A program made the position numbers and the translations under genes. The notes beneath the pieces were generated by a model. That model saw only the letters and a program-made list of their open reading frames with translations. It did not search any database and was not told the origin of the DNA. Positions 21,954-29,514 of a DNA stretch of 43,102 nt are shown here, one piece after another (positions within the stretch are counted from its first letter, which is position 1; each line of letters begins with the position of its first letter). The stretch is from positions 1-43,102 of IMG/VR virus record IMGVR_UViG_3300017991_000178, one strand, 5' to 3'. Source of the stretch: a virus.

Positions 21954-22626
21954 CTTCCACGAGACAGGTTACGGGAAGCGGTTCTTCGAGAGCCAGCTTC
22001 CGCGCCTCATCGAGGCGCTCGAAAGCATCGCCTCGGCGGCGCACGCAATGACCGAGGCCACCGAGCAGTTCCGGCGCATCGCCGACCGGCTGGAGGAGAT
22101 CGACCTCGAGGCCGAAGACGACGCCCCGGCCCCGGCGCTCGCAGCCATCGCTCGCGAGGCGCAGAGGCAGCGACCGTTGCCCAAGACCGCGGTCCCACAG
22201 CAGGACGTGAACGCGGCGCTGATGGGCATCAACATCCGACCGCTGGTGTGCCCGGAGTGCGAGGGCTTTCTGGATGAGACCCACGACAGCCCCGAGGAGT
22301 GGTACTGCCCGGAGTGCAAGAGCCACGTCGGTGGCGTCGATGCGCTGATGGCGAGCGACGAGTACTACGCGAAACACCGCCGCGTCCCGGACAGCCCGGA
22401 GATGATCTCCAACCGGCTGAAGGAGTGGGAAAACGACGACCCGATCACCGGGGTGATGCGCGAGGCCGGCCTGCTCCCTGCCTGTCCGAAGTGCAAGGGC
22501 AAGCTGCAGGAGCCGCAGCCGAACCGCTTCCGGTGTCCCAACTGCCAGGAGGACGTTCCCATCGACAAAGTTGCGTCCATCCCGGCGAACCCGAAGCAGC
22601 CAGATAGCGAACGCCGTCGGCGTTAG
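21946..22626 (+). CDS. Two-zinc-ribbon protein with helical N-terminus
   Basis: 226 residues. Begins MPNFHETGYGKRFFE, a start seen in other phage proteins, followed by helices (LIEALESIASAAHAM...). Two zinc ribbons follow: CPEC/CPEC (~102-125) and CPKC/CPNC (~180-205). A Pro-rich linker joins them. It is likely a nucleic-acid-binding protein, but without a known role. Confidence 0.65.
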   Translation: MPNFHETGYGKRFFESQLPRLIEALESIASAAHAMTEATEQFRRIADRLEEIDLEAEDDAPAPALAAIAREAQRQRPLPKTAVPQQDVNAALMGINIRPLVCPECEGFLDETHDSPEEWYCPECKSHVGGVDALMASDEYYAKHRRVPDSPEMISNRLKEWENDDPITGVMREAGLLPACPKCKGKLQEPQPNRFRCPNCQEDVPIDKVASIPANPKQPDSERRRR

Positions 22627-22637
22627 AGGCGCGTCTC

Positions 22638-22715
22638 ATGTTGATCGCGTTCTGGGTTGCGAGTACGCTTGTCGTCATCCGCGCCGGCATGGCGCGACGG
22701 AGGATGACGAGATGA
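22638..22715 (+). CDS. Possible 25-residue membrane peptide
   Basis: ATG 22638 gives MLIAFWVASTLVVIRAG... with a basic end, one short span. The stop overlaps the next ATG (ATGA), which is the main support. No clear Shine-Dalgarno. Confidence 0.35.
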   Translation: MLIAFWVASTLVVIRAGMARRRMTR

Positions 22716-22999
22716 AACGAGCGTTGCGAGTTCTGCACTCGCTGATGACGTTGGCGCTGGCGATGGCCAACCTCATCCTGGGCCTCGTGCTCGGGCTGGT
22801 GACCTTGCTCGGCGACAAGATCGGCGTTCACCCGGTGGCCCTGGCTGGCTCCGACTTCTGGGGAGCCCTCGCGGCCTGCGCCTTCGCGGGCGCTGCTTGC
22901 GAGCTGGCGCGTCGCTACGTGGCGATGGGCCGGATGGCCGACGAGGCGGAGGCGGCGGCACAGGCGGCGGCACAGGGCGACACGGAGGGCGAACCATGA
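22712..22999 (+). CDS. Two-span membrane protein
   Basis: 95 residues. Two hydrophobic spans (LALAMANLILGLVLGLVTLL and FWGALAACAFAGAACEL) flank a short loop, with an Ala/Glu-rich tail. CGGAGGATG-type site upstream. Could be a holin or other inner-membrane protein; context gives no lysis partner nearby. Confidence 0.6.
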   Translation: MKRALRVLHSLMTLALAMANLILGLVLGLVTLLGDKIGVHPVALAGSDFWGALAACAFAGAACELARRYVAMGRMADEAEAAAQAAAQGDTEGEP

Positions 23000-23253
23000 G
23001 CTGCTCGGACCTGACCCTGCTGGTGGGCTCGGCCTGGCTCCTGGTTGCGTCCTTCACGGCCTGGCGGCGCAAGCTCCAGGCGAAGCGAACGATGGTGGCT
23101 GCGGCGGAGGAGTGGGGCGACCGGGTCATCCACTGCGAGGTGGAGATCCGCCCCTGGTGGGCCTGGCCCTTCGGTGGAACCGTGAAGGTCGTGGCCCTCA
23201 TCGAGGAGGCGGACGGCGCGCTGGTGACCGTCTGCAGAATGGAGGAACGATGA
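22996..23253 (+). CDS. Membrane-anchored small protein
   Basis: 85 residues. N-terminal span (LTLLVGSAWLLVASFTAW) followed by a basic stretch and a beta-rich soluble end (VIHCEVEIRPWWAWPFGG...). ATGA coupling. Not recognised. Confidence 0.55.
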   Translation: MSCSDLTLLVGSAWLLVASFTAWRRKLQAKRTMVAAAEEWGDRVIHCEVEIRPWWAWPFGGTVKVVALIEEADGALVTVCRMEER

Positions 23254-23531
23254 CCGGAACCTACGAGGAGCGCGGGCGCAAGCTCGGCAAGCTGGTGGAC
23301 GAGAAGCAGGCTGCCTACGGTGACTCGTTCGGGCGAAGCGCGGAGGTGCTCGCGGTGTTCTTCCCGGACGGCGTGAAGCCAGAGCAGTACGGTGACCTCC
23401 TGGCGCTGGCGCGCATCATCGACAAGCTCTTCCGCATCGCGAACAAGAAAGACGCGTTCGGCGAGTCGCCTTACCAGGACATCGCCGGCTACGGTCTGCT
23501 CGGCACGGTGAAGGACGAGGGTGATGCTTGA
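23250..23531 (+). CDS. Nucleotide-modification-associated-type phage protein
   Basis: 93 residues. The pattern KLGKLVDEKQAAYGDSFG, KPEQYGDLLALARIIDKLFRIA, KDAFGESPYQDIAGYGLLG is the one seen in DUF1599-like (nucleotide modification associated) phage proteins. Those are linked to modified-nucleotide metabolism, but the activity is undefined. GGAGGAACG precedes the ATG. Overlaps the next gene by 8 bases. Confidence 0.65.
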   Translation: MTGTYEERGRKLGKLVDEKQAAYGDSFGRSAEVLAVFFPDGVKPEQYGDLLALARIIDKLFRIANKKDAFGESPYQDIAGYGLLGTVKDEGDA

Positions 23532-23880
23532 GGGACTGCGCGAGCTGCGCGAGGCGTTCCGTCCGCAGATGGAGCGAGCGGCTGCCGCTGCGAAGTTCGT
23601 GGAGCCGTTCGGCATCAAGCAGACCTGCCAGTATTGCCCGGTTCAATACGAGGGCTCCACACCGGACGGCAGGGTGTTTTACTTCCGGGCGCGCTGGGAA
23701 GAAGCGAGGATGACCATCGCGGACAACATGGACGCGGCGGTCGATGGCGTCGGCTGGACCGCGGTCGAAGACCTCCCTGGCGAGTACGATGGGAGCTGGC
23801 TCGAACACGACCGCGCCGTCTGGATGATGGCGATGTGGCTCGCAGCCTACGAACAGGAGGTCGCAAGTGTCGAAGCGTGA
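23524..23880 (+). CDS. Hypothetical protein
   Basis: 118 residues from ATG 23524 (GTG at 23521 also possible). Helical start, a CQYC pair (~37-40), then mixed strands and helices. Only one cysteine pair, so a zinc site is unlikely without a partner. Not recognised. Confidence 0.55.
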   Translation: MLEGLRELREAFRPQMERAAAAAKFVEPFGIKQTCQYCPVQYEGSTPDGRVFYFRARWEEARMTIADNMDAAVDGVGWTAVEDLPGEYDGSWLEHDRAVWMMAMWLAAYEQEVASVEA

Positions 23881-24184
23881 CGTCGAGGTACGACAGCTTT
23901 TGTCGCACGTCGGTGGTACGCTCGCCGACCTGCTCGGCCTCGCGCCTCCGGGCGAAGGCCCCACCGAAGTTGAGGTGGACTTCTCCCCGGTGAAGTTCGT
24001 GCCGATGCTGCTGCAGGCCGTGGGGCGCATCTACCAAGAGGTCGCACCGACCGAGTGGCGACACGACAAGGTGCCACTGCGCATCTTCTTCTTCGGACCA
24101 CTCATCATCAAGTTGAGCCGGCCCGTCCCTCCCGGCGCTGAAAACAAAATCAACCAGGGCGAAAAAGAGGTGGATGCAAAATGA
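23867..24184 (+). CDS. Hypothetical protein
   Basis: 105 residues from GTG 23867. Helical N-terminus (DVEVRQLLSHVGGTLADLLG), then a hydrophobic strand (LRIFFFGPLIIKL). Not recognised. The stop overlaps the next ATG (ATGA). Confidence 0.55.
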   Translation: MSKRDVEVRQLLSHVGGTLADLLGLAPPGEGPTEVEVDFSPVKFVPMLLQAVGRIYQEVAPTEWRHDKVPLRIFFFGPLIIKLSRPVPPGAENKINQGEKEVDAK

Positions 24185-24507
24185 AAAACAACGCGTGCCA
24201 TCTTGCGCTGCTTCATCACTTCACGGGCAACGGCGGCGAGCTGTTTGTCGGCGTTCGGGCGAACGGGAGGCGCTCGGTGATGATGATGCACACCCCGATG
24301 CACATGTTGGACGACGATGTCAACGAGGCGAAGTCCATCGCGGCCGGCTTCTTTACCAACTGCGGTTGGCAGATCCGCTTCTACGTGGACAACGAAGAGG
24401 AGTTCATCGCGGGCTCCATGCAGGAGTTCGTGGACAACATCGACGCCTGGCATCTCGGCTGGATGGCCGACATGACCAGGGACCTACGCAAGGGGGCCAC
24501 ACCATGA
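24181..24507 (+). CDS. Hypothetical protein with NNACHL leader
   Basis: 108 residues. It begins MKNNACHLALL, close to the NNAPHL leader of 10702 and 11058 though outside that operon. A Met-rich middle (RSVMMMHTPMHMLDDD) follows. No zinc motif. Function unknown. Confidence 0.6.
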   Translation: MKNNACHLALLHHFTGNGGELFVGVRANGRRSVMMMHTPMHMLDDDVNEAKSIAAGFFTNCGWQIRFYVDNEEEFIAGSMQEFVDNIDAWHLGWMADMTRDLRKGATP

Positions 24508-24773
24508 TTTTTCAGATGACCAGGGTCGACGCTTACCGCTGCGACCGCTGCGGAAAGTTCGAGACCGTTCCCGCTGGAGACGCGCCACCAACCTGCCCGA
24601 GGTGTTCGTTGCAGGCCAGGCTCGACTTCGAGCGGCAGCACTTTGGAGAGGCCGATGCAGAACAACGAGTTCAAAGGGAGAAGCCTGGCCATCGGGGACG
24701 AGAGCATCGCGGTCGGGCGACTGCCAGGCCGAAAGCAAGTCGCCCTGTACCAGGTGCGCGGAAGCGTCCTTGA
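24504..24773 (+). CDS. Zinc-ribbon protein with out-of-frame extension
   Basis: 89 residues. CDRCGKFET and CPRC form one zinc ribbon within the first ~40 residues. The last ~45 residues are Arg-rich and overlap the next gene by 119 bases in another frame, so they look like read-through of a lost stop rather than selected sequence. Real only in its first half. Confidence 0.55.
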   Translation: MIFQMTRVDAYRCDRCGKFETVPAGDAPPTCPRCSLQARLDFERQHFGEADAEQRVQREKPGHRGREHRGRATARPKASRPVPGARKRP

Positions 24774-24888
24774 GCCGCTCGCCTACTTCAAGACCGAGGA
24801 GAAGGCGCGCGCAACCATCGACTGGCTGATGCGGCTGGCGGGCGCGGTCGGCGCAACGTGGAACCCGAAGCCACCGGAGCTGCCATGA
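24655..24888 (+). CDS. Hypothetical small protein
   Basis: 77 residues from ATG 24655, with GGAGAGG before it. A beta-rich start (RSLAIGDESIAVGRLPG) and a helix (EEKARATIDWLMRLAG). Not recognised. Coupled by ATGA to the next gene. Confidence 0.55.
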   Translation: MQNNEFKGRSLAIGDESIAVGRLPGRKQVALYQVRGSVLEPLAYFKTEEKARATIDWLMRLAGAVGATWNPKPPELP

Positions 24889-25280
24889 GCGACCGACCTA
24901 CTTGCGCAGCCTGCGGAAGCGGGCTCTTTCCCGGAGCAACCATCGCTGGTGGGACGCGCATCCACTGGCGGTGCAAGTGCGGCATGAGGCGGCCGGTGCG
25001 CGGCGAAGAGATCGTCGCGTGGGCTACCCTTGTCACCGTGGTTGTGATGCCCCATCCGCTGCAACCGAGCGACTGCATTTTTCACGGCGTGCAAGACTGC
25101 CACGACTGCGACCACGAGGCGTGTTGCGACAACCTGAGACGGAGGACGGGCGATGCCGATTTGCGAGAGCGAGAAGAACCACCCCGGGGTGAAAGTGGTG
25201 TACCTGCACGGGGAGCTTGCGTGCCCCCTTTGCGAAGCAAAGGACCAACTGGAGACAGCGGTGACCCGCGAGGAGATTGA
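24885..25280 (+). CDS. Cysteine-rich zinc protein with out-of-frame extension
   Basis: 131 residues. CAACGSG and CKCG near the start, then DCIFHGVQDCHDCDHEACC in the middle, enough for two zinc sites. A short hydrophobic segment (VAWATLVTVVVM) lies between. The last ~45 residues are Arg/Pro/Gly-rich and overlap the next gene by 128 bases, like the previous case. Confidence 0.5.
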   Translation: MSDRPTCAACGSGLFPGATIAGGTRIHWRCKCGMRRPVRGEEIVAWATLVTVVVMPHPLQPSDCIFHGVQDCHDCDHEACCDNLRRRTGDADLREREEPPRGESGVPARGACVPPLRSKGPTGDSGDPRGD

Positions 25281-25398
25281 AGCAAGAACGGGCTGGCTGA
25301 AAGAGGAACGCGACGCGTGGCGCAAACGAGCCGAGCAAGCGGAGCTGAACCCAGGCACCCCGTACAGAATGGAGGACGAAGATGAAGACGGAGCGTAG
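25153..25398 (+). CDS. Zinc/coiled-coil phage protein
   Basis: 81 residues. The start CESEKNHPGVKVVYLHGELACPLCEAK gives a CxxC zinc pair with an upstream Cys and His, and a charged coiled-coil helix follows (EEIEARTGWLKEERDAWRK). This small form is common in phages with unknown role. Confidence 0.6.
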   Translation: MPICESEKNHPGVKVVYLHGELACPLCEAKDQLETAVTREEIEARTGWLKEERDAWRKRAEQAELNPGTPYRMEDEDEDGA

Positions 25399-25582
25399 AA
25401 CGGTCTTCGCCGGACGGCTGATCACCGACAGTGGTCGAGCCATCACGGTCTTGGAAGACAGACCCTACGACCTGCTTTGCCAGCTGGAGCGCAAGGCGCG
25501 GGCGCTCGACGCCGAGGGCGAGGGCTTCCGCATCGTGACCTGGAAGTACAACCAGATGGTCGAGGTCGAGGAGGACGCATGA
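25382..25582 (+). CDS. Hypothetical small protein
   Basis: 66 residues, with GGAGG just before the ATG at 25382. A mixed strand-helix fold (VFAGRLITDSGRAITVLEDR). No motif. Its stop overlaps the recombinase start. Confidence 0.55.
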   Translation: MKTERRTVFAGRLITDSGRAITVLEDRPYDLLCQLERKARALDAEGEGFRIVTWKYNQMVEVEEDA

Positions 25583-26271
25583 GGGTGATCGGCTACGCGC
25601 GGGTTTCGACAGCGGAGCAAGCGGAGAGCGGTGTGAGCCTTGACGCGCAGCGCGAGAGGCTGCGGATGTACTGCGACCTCTATCAGCACGAGCTGCTCGA
25701 TGTCATCGCCGATGCCGCGAGCGGCAAGTCGCTGGAGCGCGACGGCATTCAGCAGGTGTTTCGGATGCTCCGGTGCGGTGAGGCGGAGGGGGTCGTGGTG
25801 TTGAAGCTCGACCGGCTGACGCGCAGCCTCCGCGACCTGCAGTCGCTTCTCGAGGAGTTCTTCGCGGCGAACGCCGAGACCCCGCGGCAGCTGATGTCGG
25901 TCAACGAACACCTGGACACGTCCACGGCAAACGGGCGGATGATGACCAACCTGCTGATGGTCATCGCGCAATGGGAGCGCGAGACAATTGGCGAGCGCAC
26001 CAAGGAGGCGCTTGCCTACAAGAAGGCGAAGGGCGAGCGATGCGGCAGCATTCCCTACGGCTGGGAGCTTGCCGACGACGGCATCAACCTCGTCACGAAC
26101 ATCGCCGAGCAGAAGGCTATCCAGCTGGCGCGCGAACTACGGGACCAAGGGCTCTCGCTTCGCGCCATCGGCAAGAAGCTCTGGAAGCTCGGCTACGCGC
26201 AGCGCAACGGCGCGAAGTGGAAACCGCAGACCGTGAAGAGCCTGCTGGCTGCGGAGGAAGGCACGGCATGA
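25579..26271 (+). CDS. Serine recombinase (resolvase/invertase family)
   Basis: 230 residues. Resolvase catalytic domain with RVIGYARVSTAEQ, where Ser10 is the nucleophile, and KLDRLTRSLRDLQ, which carries the conserved Arg residues. Then a long helix E, and a C-terminal helix-turn-helix-type segment (LSLRAIGKKLWKLGYAQRNG) ending in VKSLL. It is short compared with large serine integrases (over 450 residues), so it may be a resolvase/invertase rather than the phage integrase. GGAGGACGC precedes the ATG. Confidence 0.85.
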   Translation: MRVIGYARVSTAEQAESGVSLDAQRERLRMYCDLYQHELLDVIADAASGKSLERDGIQQVFRMLRCGEAEGVVVLKLDRLTRSLRDLQSLLEEFFAANAETPRQLMSVNEHLDTSTANGRMMTNLLMVIAQWERETIGERTKEALAYKKAKGERCGSIPYGWELADDGINLVTNIAEQKAIQLARELRDQGLSLRAIGKKLWKLGYAQRNGAKWKPQTVKSLLAAEEGTA

Positions 26272-26555
26272 TGGACCCCGCACCCTACTACCGAAAGATC
26301 AAGGACTGCCTCGATGGCATCGACGACTTCCTGGCGAAGCGCGGCCGGCACGTCGCCACCTACCAGGAGGTGAACATGGTTGAGATCGCGCGCCAGTGCA
26401 TCGAGGCGTTGGAAGGCGACCCGGCTGCCCAGGCATCGCTGCTGGTCCTCGGAGCCATCGACCCGGACGGGCTTGTGGTCTGCACGAAGTGCGGAGGCAT
26501 GATGCGCGCGAACCATCGGCACAGCCCACCGCTCTACTGCCCGGAGTGCGGCTGA
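26268..26555 (+). CDS. Helical protein with C-terminal zinc ribbon
   Basis: 95 residues from ATG 26268 (or 26271). Helices (YYRKIKDCLDGIDDFLAKR...) followed by CTKCGGMMRANHRHSPP and CPECG at the very end, one zinc ribbon. AGGAAGG upstream. Lies between the recombinase and the terminase-proximal gene. Confidence 0.6.
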   Translation: MMDPAPYYRKIKDCLDGIDDFLAKRGRHVATYQEVNMVEIARQCIEALEGDPAAQASLLVLGAIDPDGLVVCTKCGGMMRANHRHSPPLYCPECG

Positions 26556-27013
26556 TGGCGAACCGAAACGACAGCGACATCTTCAAGGTCGTGGCCGGCC
26601 TCGCCGACCAAGGACACCACGGTCCAGCGGTGATGGCGCTCTACAACCAGCGCGACGCCATCCAGGACGACACCGCCTACTGGCAGATCGTTGCGGCGGT
26701 CTGGATCAAGAGCGGGACGACCCGCACAGCGCCCCTGTTCCGCGTCCTGTTGAGCAGCGAGCGGCGCAATAGGCACAAGCTCATGAAGAAGTCAGACCGG
26801 CGCGTGTGGCGCAAGCTGCCGGCCCAGGTGAAAGCCTACCGAGCGGTCGCCCCCGGTGAGCGCACCGAGGACATCTTCTCCTACACGCTGGACCCCAAGG
26901 TGCTCGACCGCATCTACGGAGACAGCCGACGTCGCGTCGAGCGGGTTTTCCCGAAGCGGCGTGTCGTGGCATACTTCAACAGGCGAAACGAACACGAGAT
27001 CATCGTTCTCTGA
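26555..27013 (+). CDS. Possible ADP-ribosyltransferase-like phage protein
   Basis: 152 residues. After a helical start (VVAGLADQGHH...), the second half reads QVKAYRAV, IFSYTLDPKVLDRIY, VVAYFNRRNEHEIIVL. The order Arg...Ser-x-Thr...Glu-x-Glu resembles the R-S-E layout of arginine-type ADP-ribosyltransferases, and a group of phage hypothetical proteins shares it. This is a pattern match only; the N-terminal half has no match. Directly upstream of the large terminase (stop/start overlap). Confidence 0.45.
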   Translation: MANRNDSDIFKVVAGLADQGHHGPAVMALYNQRDAIQDDTAYWQIVAAVWIKSGTTRTAPLFRVLLSSERRNRHKLMKKSDRRVWRKLPAQVKAYRAVAPGERTEDIFSYTLDPKVLDRIYGDSRRRVERVFPKRRVVAYFNRRNEHEIIVL

Positions 27014-28674
27014 TGCCAACGCGGAAACGGAACATAAAGTCGCAAGGCAGCGGTTCGACCAGCGGCGGGAAGGTGTCGCGCAAGACAGCCCTGCGCGCCA
27101 TCGCCAAACGCAAGCAGCTGGTCGAGCGATGCCGCAAGGACGTCAACACCTTCATCGAGTTCGTGTTCGACAAGCCCGATGGCACCCCTGCTCGCTGTGG
27201 CGAGATGCACCGCGAGTGGCACGCTCTCGCCGACAAGCACGACCGGCTTCTGATCGTTGCGCCCCGAGGCCACTGGAAGACCGGGCAGATGGTTGTCGGC
27301 CGGACCCTCTGGGAGTTGGGCAACAACCCGGACCATCTCATCAAGGTCATCTGCCAGAGCGACGCGAAGGCGGTGAAGCGGCTCTCGGAGATCCGCGAGC
27401 ACATCCGGTCGAATAAGCGGCTGCACCTGGTCTTCCCACACCTGCGGACGCGCCGCGACCTCGAGCTGGAGTGGAACAAGCACATGGTGACCGTCGAGCG
27501 GACCCGGCGCTCTCCAGACCCGAGCATCGAGGCGCTCGGCATCACCAGCTCTGCCTCGGGCGACCGCGCCACACGCATCATCGCCGACGACGTGGTTGAC
27601 CGGCGCAACGCCATCACCCTCCCGCGGGTCCGCGCCAGCATCAAGGAGGCCTGGGACGACTGGGTGAACCTTCTGCTGCCTGGTGGGCGCATCATCTACG
27701 TCGCGACCCTCTGGCACCAGAGCGACCTCACCCACCAGCTCATCGCGAGCCCGAGCTGGGCGGTTGCGTGGTACGAGATCACCCCGGAGCTTGGAAGCTA
27801 CTCGAAGGCCCCCGATGGCAGCGAGCGGCACAGCGACGAGCCCCTTTGGGGCATCGACATCAACTGCCCCGTTCACGGCGGGCGGCACATCCTGGATGGC
27901 ATCAAGGCGTCGCAAGCGAAGACCGGCGACGGCGCAAAGCCAGCGGTGTGCAGCTGCGGCCCCTGGTCCCGGGCGGCGCTGGAGCGACGGCGCGCAGAGC
28001 TGGGCGAGCGGAAGTTCGCTCGCGGCTTTTCCAACCGGCCTCTCGGCGACCTCGAGGCGCGGGTCAACCCGGAGTGGATAGCCTACTGGGACGCGCCTCC
28101 CAGCGAGGACCTCGTTCGCATCATCGCGTTCGACCTGGCGACAGCGACCGCGAAGCGCAGCGACTGGACGGCGATGGTGGTGCTCGCGGTCGACCCGAAG
28201 GACGGGCGCATCTACGTCGAGGAGGCGCGGCACTTCAAGTACACCTTCCCCGAGAAGGCGCGGCTGATGAAGGAGGCGTTCGCCACCTATCGGCCGGACT
28301 ACATGGTCGTGGAGCTTGCGTCGGGCGGGCGCGAGCTGATGGAGTTCATGCACGAGAACAGCGCGCTGCCTCTCCGCGGAATCAAGCCCCGCGGCTCGAA
28401 GGCCGACCGGCTGGACCGCGTGAGCCCCTACATCGAGAGCGGCATCGTGCGGTTCAACCCAGCGCTCGACCCGCAGGCCGGTGTGGTTGGACCGGAGTAC
28501 GGAGACCTTGTCGGCGAGCTGCTCTCCTTCCCGGTCGGCGAGAACGACGACTTGATGGACGCGCTGGTTCACGGGCTTCGCTTCGCGACGGTGGTCTACC
28601 CGGAGCTGGTGGAGAGCGCTATCGAGGACGACGTCGAAGCGCTGCGGCCGACTTCCCGCGTGATGGTGTTCTAG
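27013..28674 (+). CDS. terL: Large terminase subunit
   Basis: 553 residues. The N-terminal ATPase has Walker A APRGHWKTG (83-91; the usual G-x-G is replaced by G-H-W), Walker B RIIADDVVD (188-196), and a coupling motif near ATLWHQSD (231-238). The C-terminal RNase H-like nuclease has AFDLA (Asp374), VVEL (Glu434) and NDDLMDAL (511-518). A ~50-residue insert between them (~265-315) carries C285, H288, C313 and C315, a possible zinc knuckle. It packages DNA into the procapsid through the portal. Confidence 0.9.
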   Translation: MPTRKRNIKSQGSGSTSGGKVSRKTALRAIAKRKQLVERCRKDVNTFIEFVFDKPDGTPARCGEMHREWHALADKHDRLLIVAPRGHWKTGQMVVGRTLWELGNNPDHLIKVICQSDAKAVKRLSEIREHIRSNKRLHLVFPHLRTRRDLELEWNKHMVTVERTRRSPDPSIEALGITSSASGDRATRIIADDVVDRRNAITLPRVRASIKEAWDDWVNLLLPGGRIIYVATLWHQSDLTHQLIASPSWAVAWYEITPELGSYSKAPDGSERHSDEPLWGIDINCPVHGGRHILDGIKASQAKTGDGAKPAVCSCGPWSRAALERRRAELGERKFARGFSNRPLGDLEARVNPEWIAYWDAPPSEDLVRIIAFDLATATAKRSDWTAMVVLAVDPKDGRIYVEEARHFKYTFPEKARLMKEAFATYRPDYMVVELASGGRELMEFMHENSALPLRGIKPRGSKADRLDRVSPYIESGIVRFNPALDPQAGVVGPEYGDLVGELLSFPVGENDDLMDALVHGLRFATVVYPELVESAIEDDVEALRPTSRVMVF

Positions 28675-28676
28675 CA

Positions 28677-28704
28677 TTGACCTCCCCGGCCCCGGCGCGA
28701 TAAC
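28677..28704 (+). promoter_or_regulatory. Promoter of the CATTGAC...GATAnC type
   Basis: TTGACC (28677-28682), 16-base spacer, GATAAC (28699-28704), just after the terminase stop codon. The same form with CAT before the -35 occurs at 30669-30697 and 39414-39441. It lies only ~35 bases before a strong hairpin terminator. Confidence 0.6.
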
Positions 28705-28710
28705 CTGGGG

Positions 28711-28784
28711 CTCGGCAGAAGTTGCCCCTCCTGCCTTCGCCCCGAGCGCCGACCCCCATCCCCCAGGCGTTCGGGGCATTTTCT
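28711..28784 (+). ncRNA. Candidate small RNA from a promoter-terminator unit
   Basis: The expected transcription start (~28711) and the end of the terminator T run (28784) bound an RNA of about 74 bases. There is no ORF in it. Besides the terminator stem it has a possible GGCAG/CTGCC hairpin near its 5' end. The unit sits alone between the terminase and the accessory block. It could also be a promoter with attenuator; no function can be given. Confidence 0.35.
28740..28784 (+). terminator. Rho-independent terminator
   Basis: An 11-base stem (28740-28750 with 28766-28776, one G-U pair) closes a 15-base loop and is followed by CATTTTCT. Very stable. It should end both terminase transcripts and those from 28677-28704. 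Confidence 0.75.
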
Positions 28785-29048
28785 ACTAAACCCGTGTGCT
28801 TAAAGCCCTTTTGCCTTGGCGAATAGGTCGCCCCCGGGCACACATCCGGCCGAAAAACCTCGAGGACAAACGTATGCTCCGCTACAACAGGCGAAAAAAG
28901 AGACCCAGCCATCAAAAAAAGTTCTGTAGAGGTGTCGGGGGGTTATCAACTTTCTTCTGACTTTCTGTAAACAGGGGCTTGCAATAAATACCACATCAGG
29001 TACAACACACACATGAACGCGAAACAAACCAACCGCCCGGAGGCCACC
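28785..29048 (+). other. Non-coding gap with promoter
   Basis: 264 bases with no gene I can support. The only feature found is the promoter at 28979-29006 close to its end. A run of A (ATCAAAAAAAG) and a C/G-rich tract are present but I see no further structure. Confidence 0.5.
28979..29006 (+). promoter_or_regulatory. Promoter of the accessory block
   Basis: TTGCAA (28979-28984), 16-base spacer, TACAAC (29001-29006). The transcription start would be near 29013, where an ATG also lies, but the gene more probably begins at 29049, which has a GGAGG site. Confidence 0.5.
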
Positions 29049-29264
29049 ATGAAAAAGACCACGAAGAACGACGCCACCCTCGCCGCCAACGCCCAGCGCA
29101 ACGAGATCAAGGCCCTCATCGCCCAGCTCGAGAAGGCCATCGAGCCCTGCGACGGGGTCCGGGTCAACTGGGGCGAGGTCGGGAGCCTGACCGAGATCAA
29201 GCGGCAGCTGGCCGACACGGTCCGCTTCGCCACCGGCGCGGAAGAGGAGCCCAGCGCCTGGTAG
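29049..29264 (+). CDS. Small helical protein
   Basis: 71 residues from ATG 29049, chosen for GGAGG at 29039-29043; ATG 29013 would add 12 residues. Charged helices (NEIKALIAQLEKAIE, LTEIKRQLADTVRF) and one cysteine. Function unknown. First gene of an inserted block between the terminase and the head genes. Confidence 0.65.
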   Translation: MKKTTKNDATLAANAQRNEIKALIAQLEKAIEPCDGVRVNWGEVGSLTEIKRQLADTVRFATGAEEEPSAW

Positions 29265-29283
29265 GCGCGGGAAGGGACGCACC

Positions 29284-29505
29284 ATGAGCGACATCACCAT
29301 CACGGTCACCGACAAGCACGCCCCCGACGGCCGACGCATCGTGACCTTCTGCGCCTGGTGCGACAAGGAGCGGCAAGCCCGCGGCGAGCCCTCCGCCATC
29401 ACCTACATCAACCTGAAAACCCACGCCCCGAGCCACGGCATCTGCGAGGGGCATCGACGACAAGAGCTGATCGCGGCGGGCATCGACCCGGACGCGGTCA
29501 GGTAG
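29284..29505 (+). CDS. Zinc-type small protein
   Basis: 73 residues. Strands at the start (ITITVTDKHAPDGRRIVTF), then CAWCDKERQ and later SHGICEGH, a CxxC plus Cys-x-x-His arrangement that could bind one zinc. GGGAAGGGACG upstream. Not recognised further. Confidence 0.65.
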   Translation: MSDITITVTDKHAPDGRRIVTFCAWCDKERQARGEPSAITYINLKTHAPSHGICEGHRRQELIAAGIDPDAVR

Positions 29506-29514
29506 GAGGCCACC

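Noticed and set aside
25579-26271. Calling the serine recombinase the phage integrase
   Set aside because: It is about half the length of large serine integrases and no attachment site was seen nearby. Resolvase or invertase is safer.
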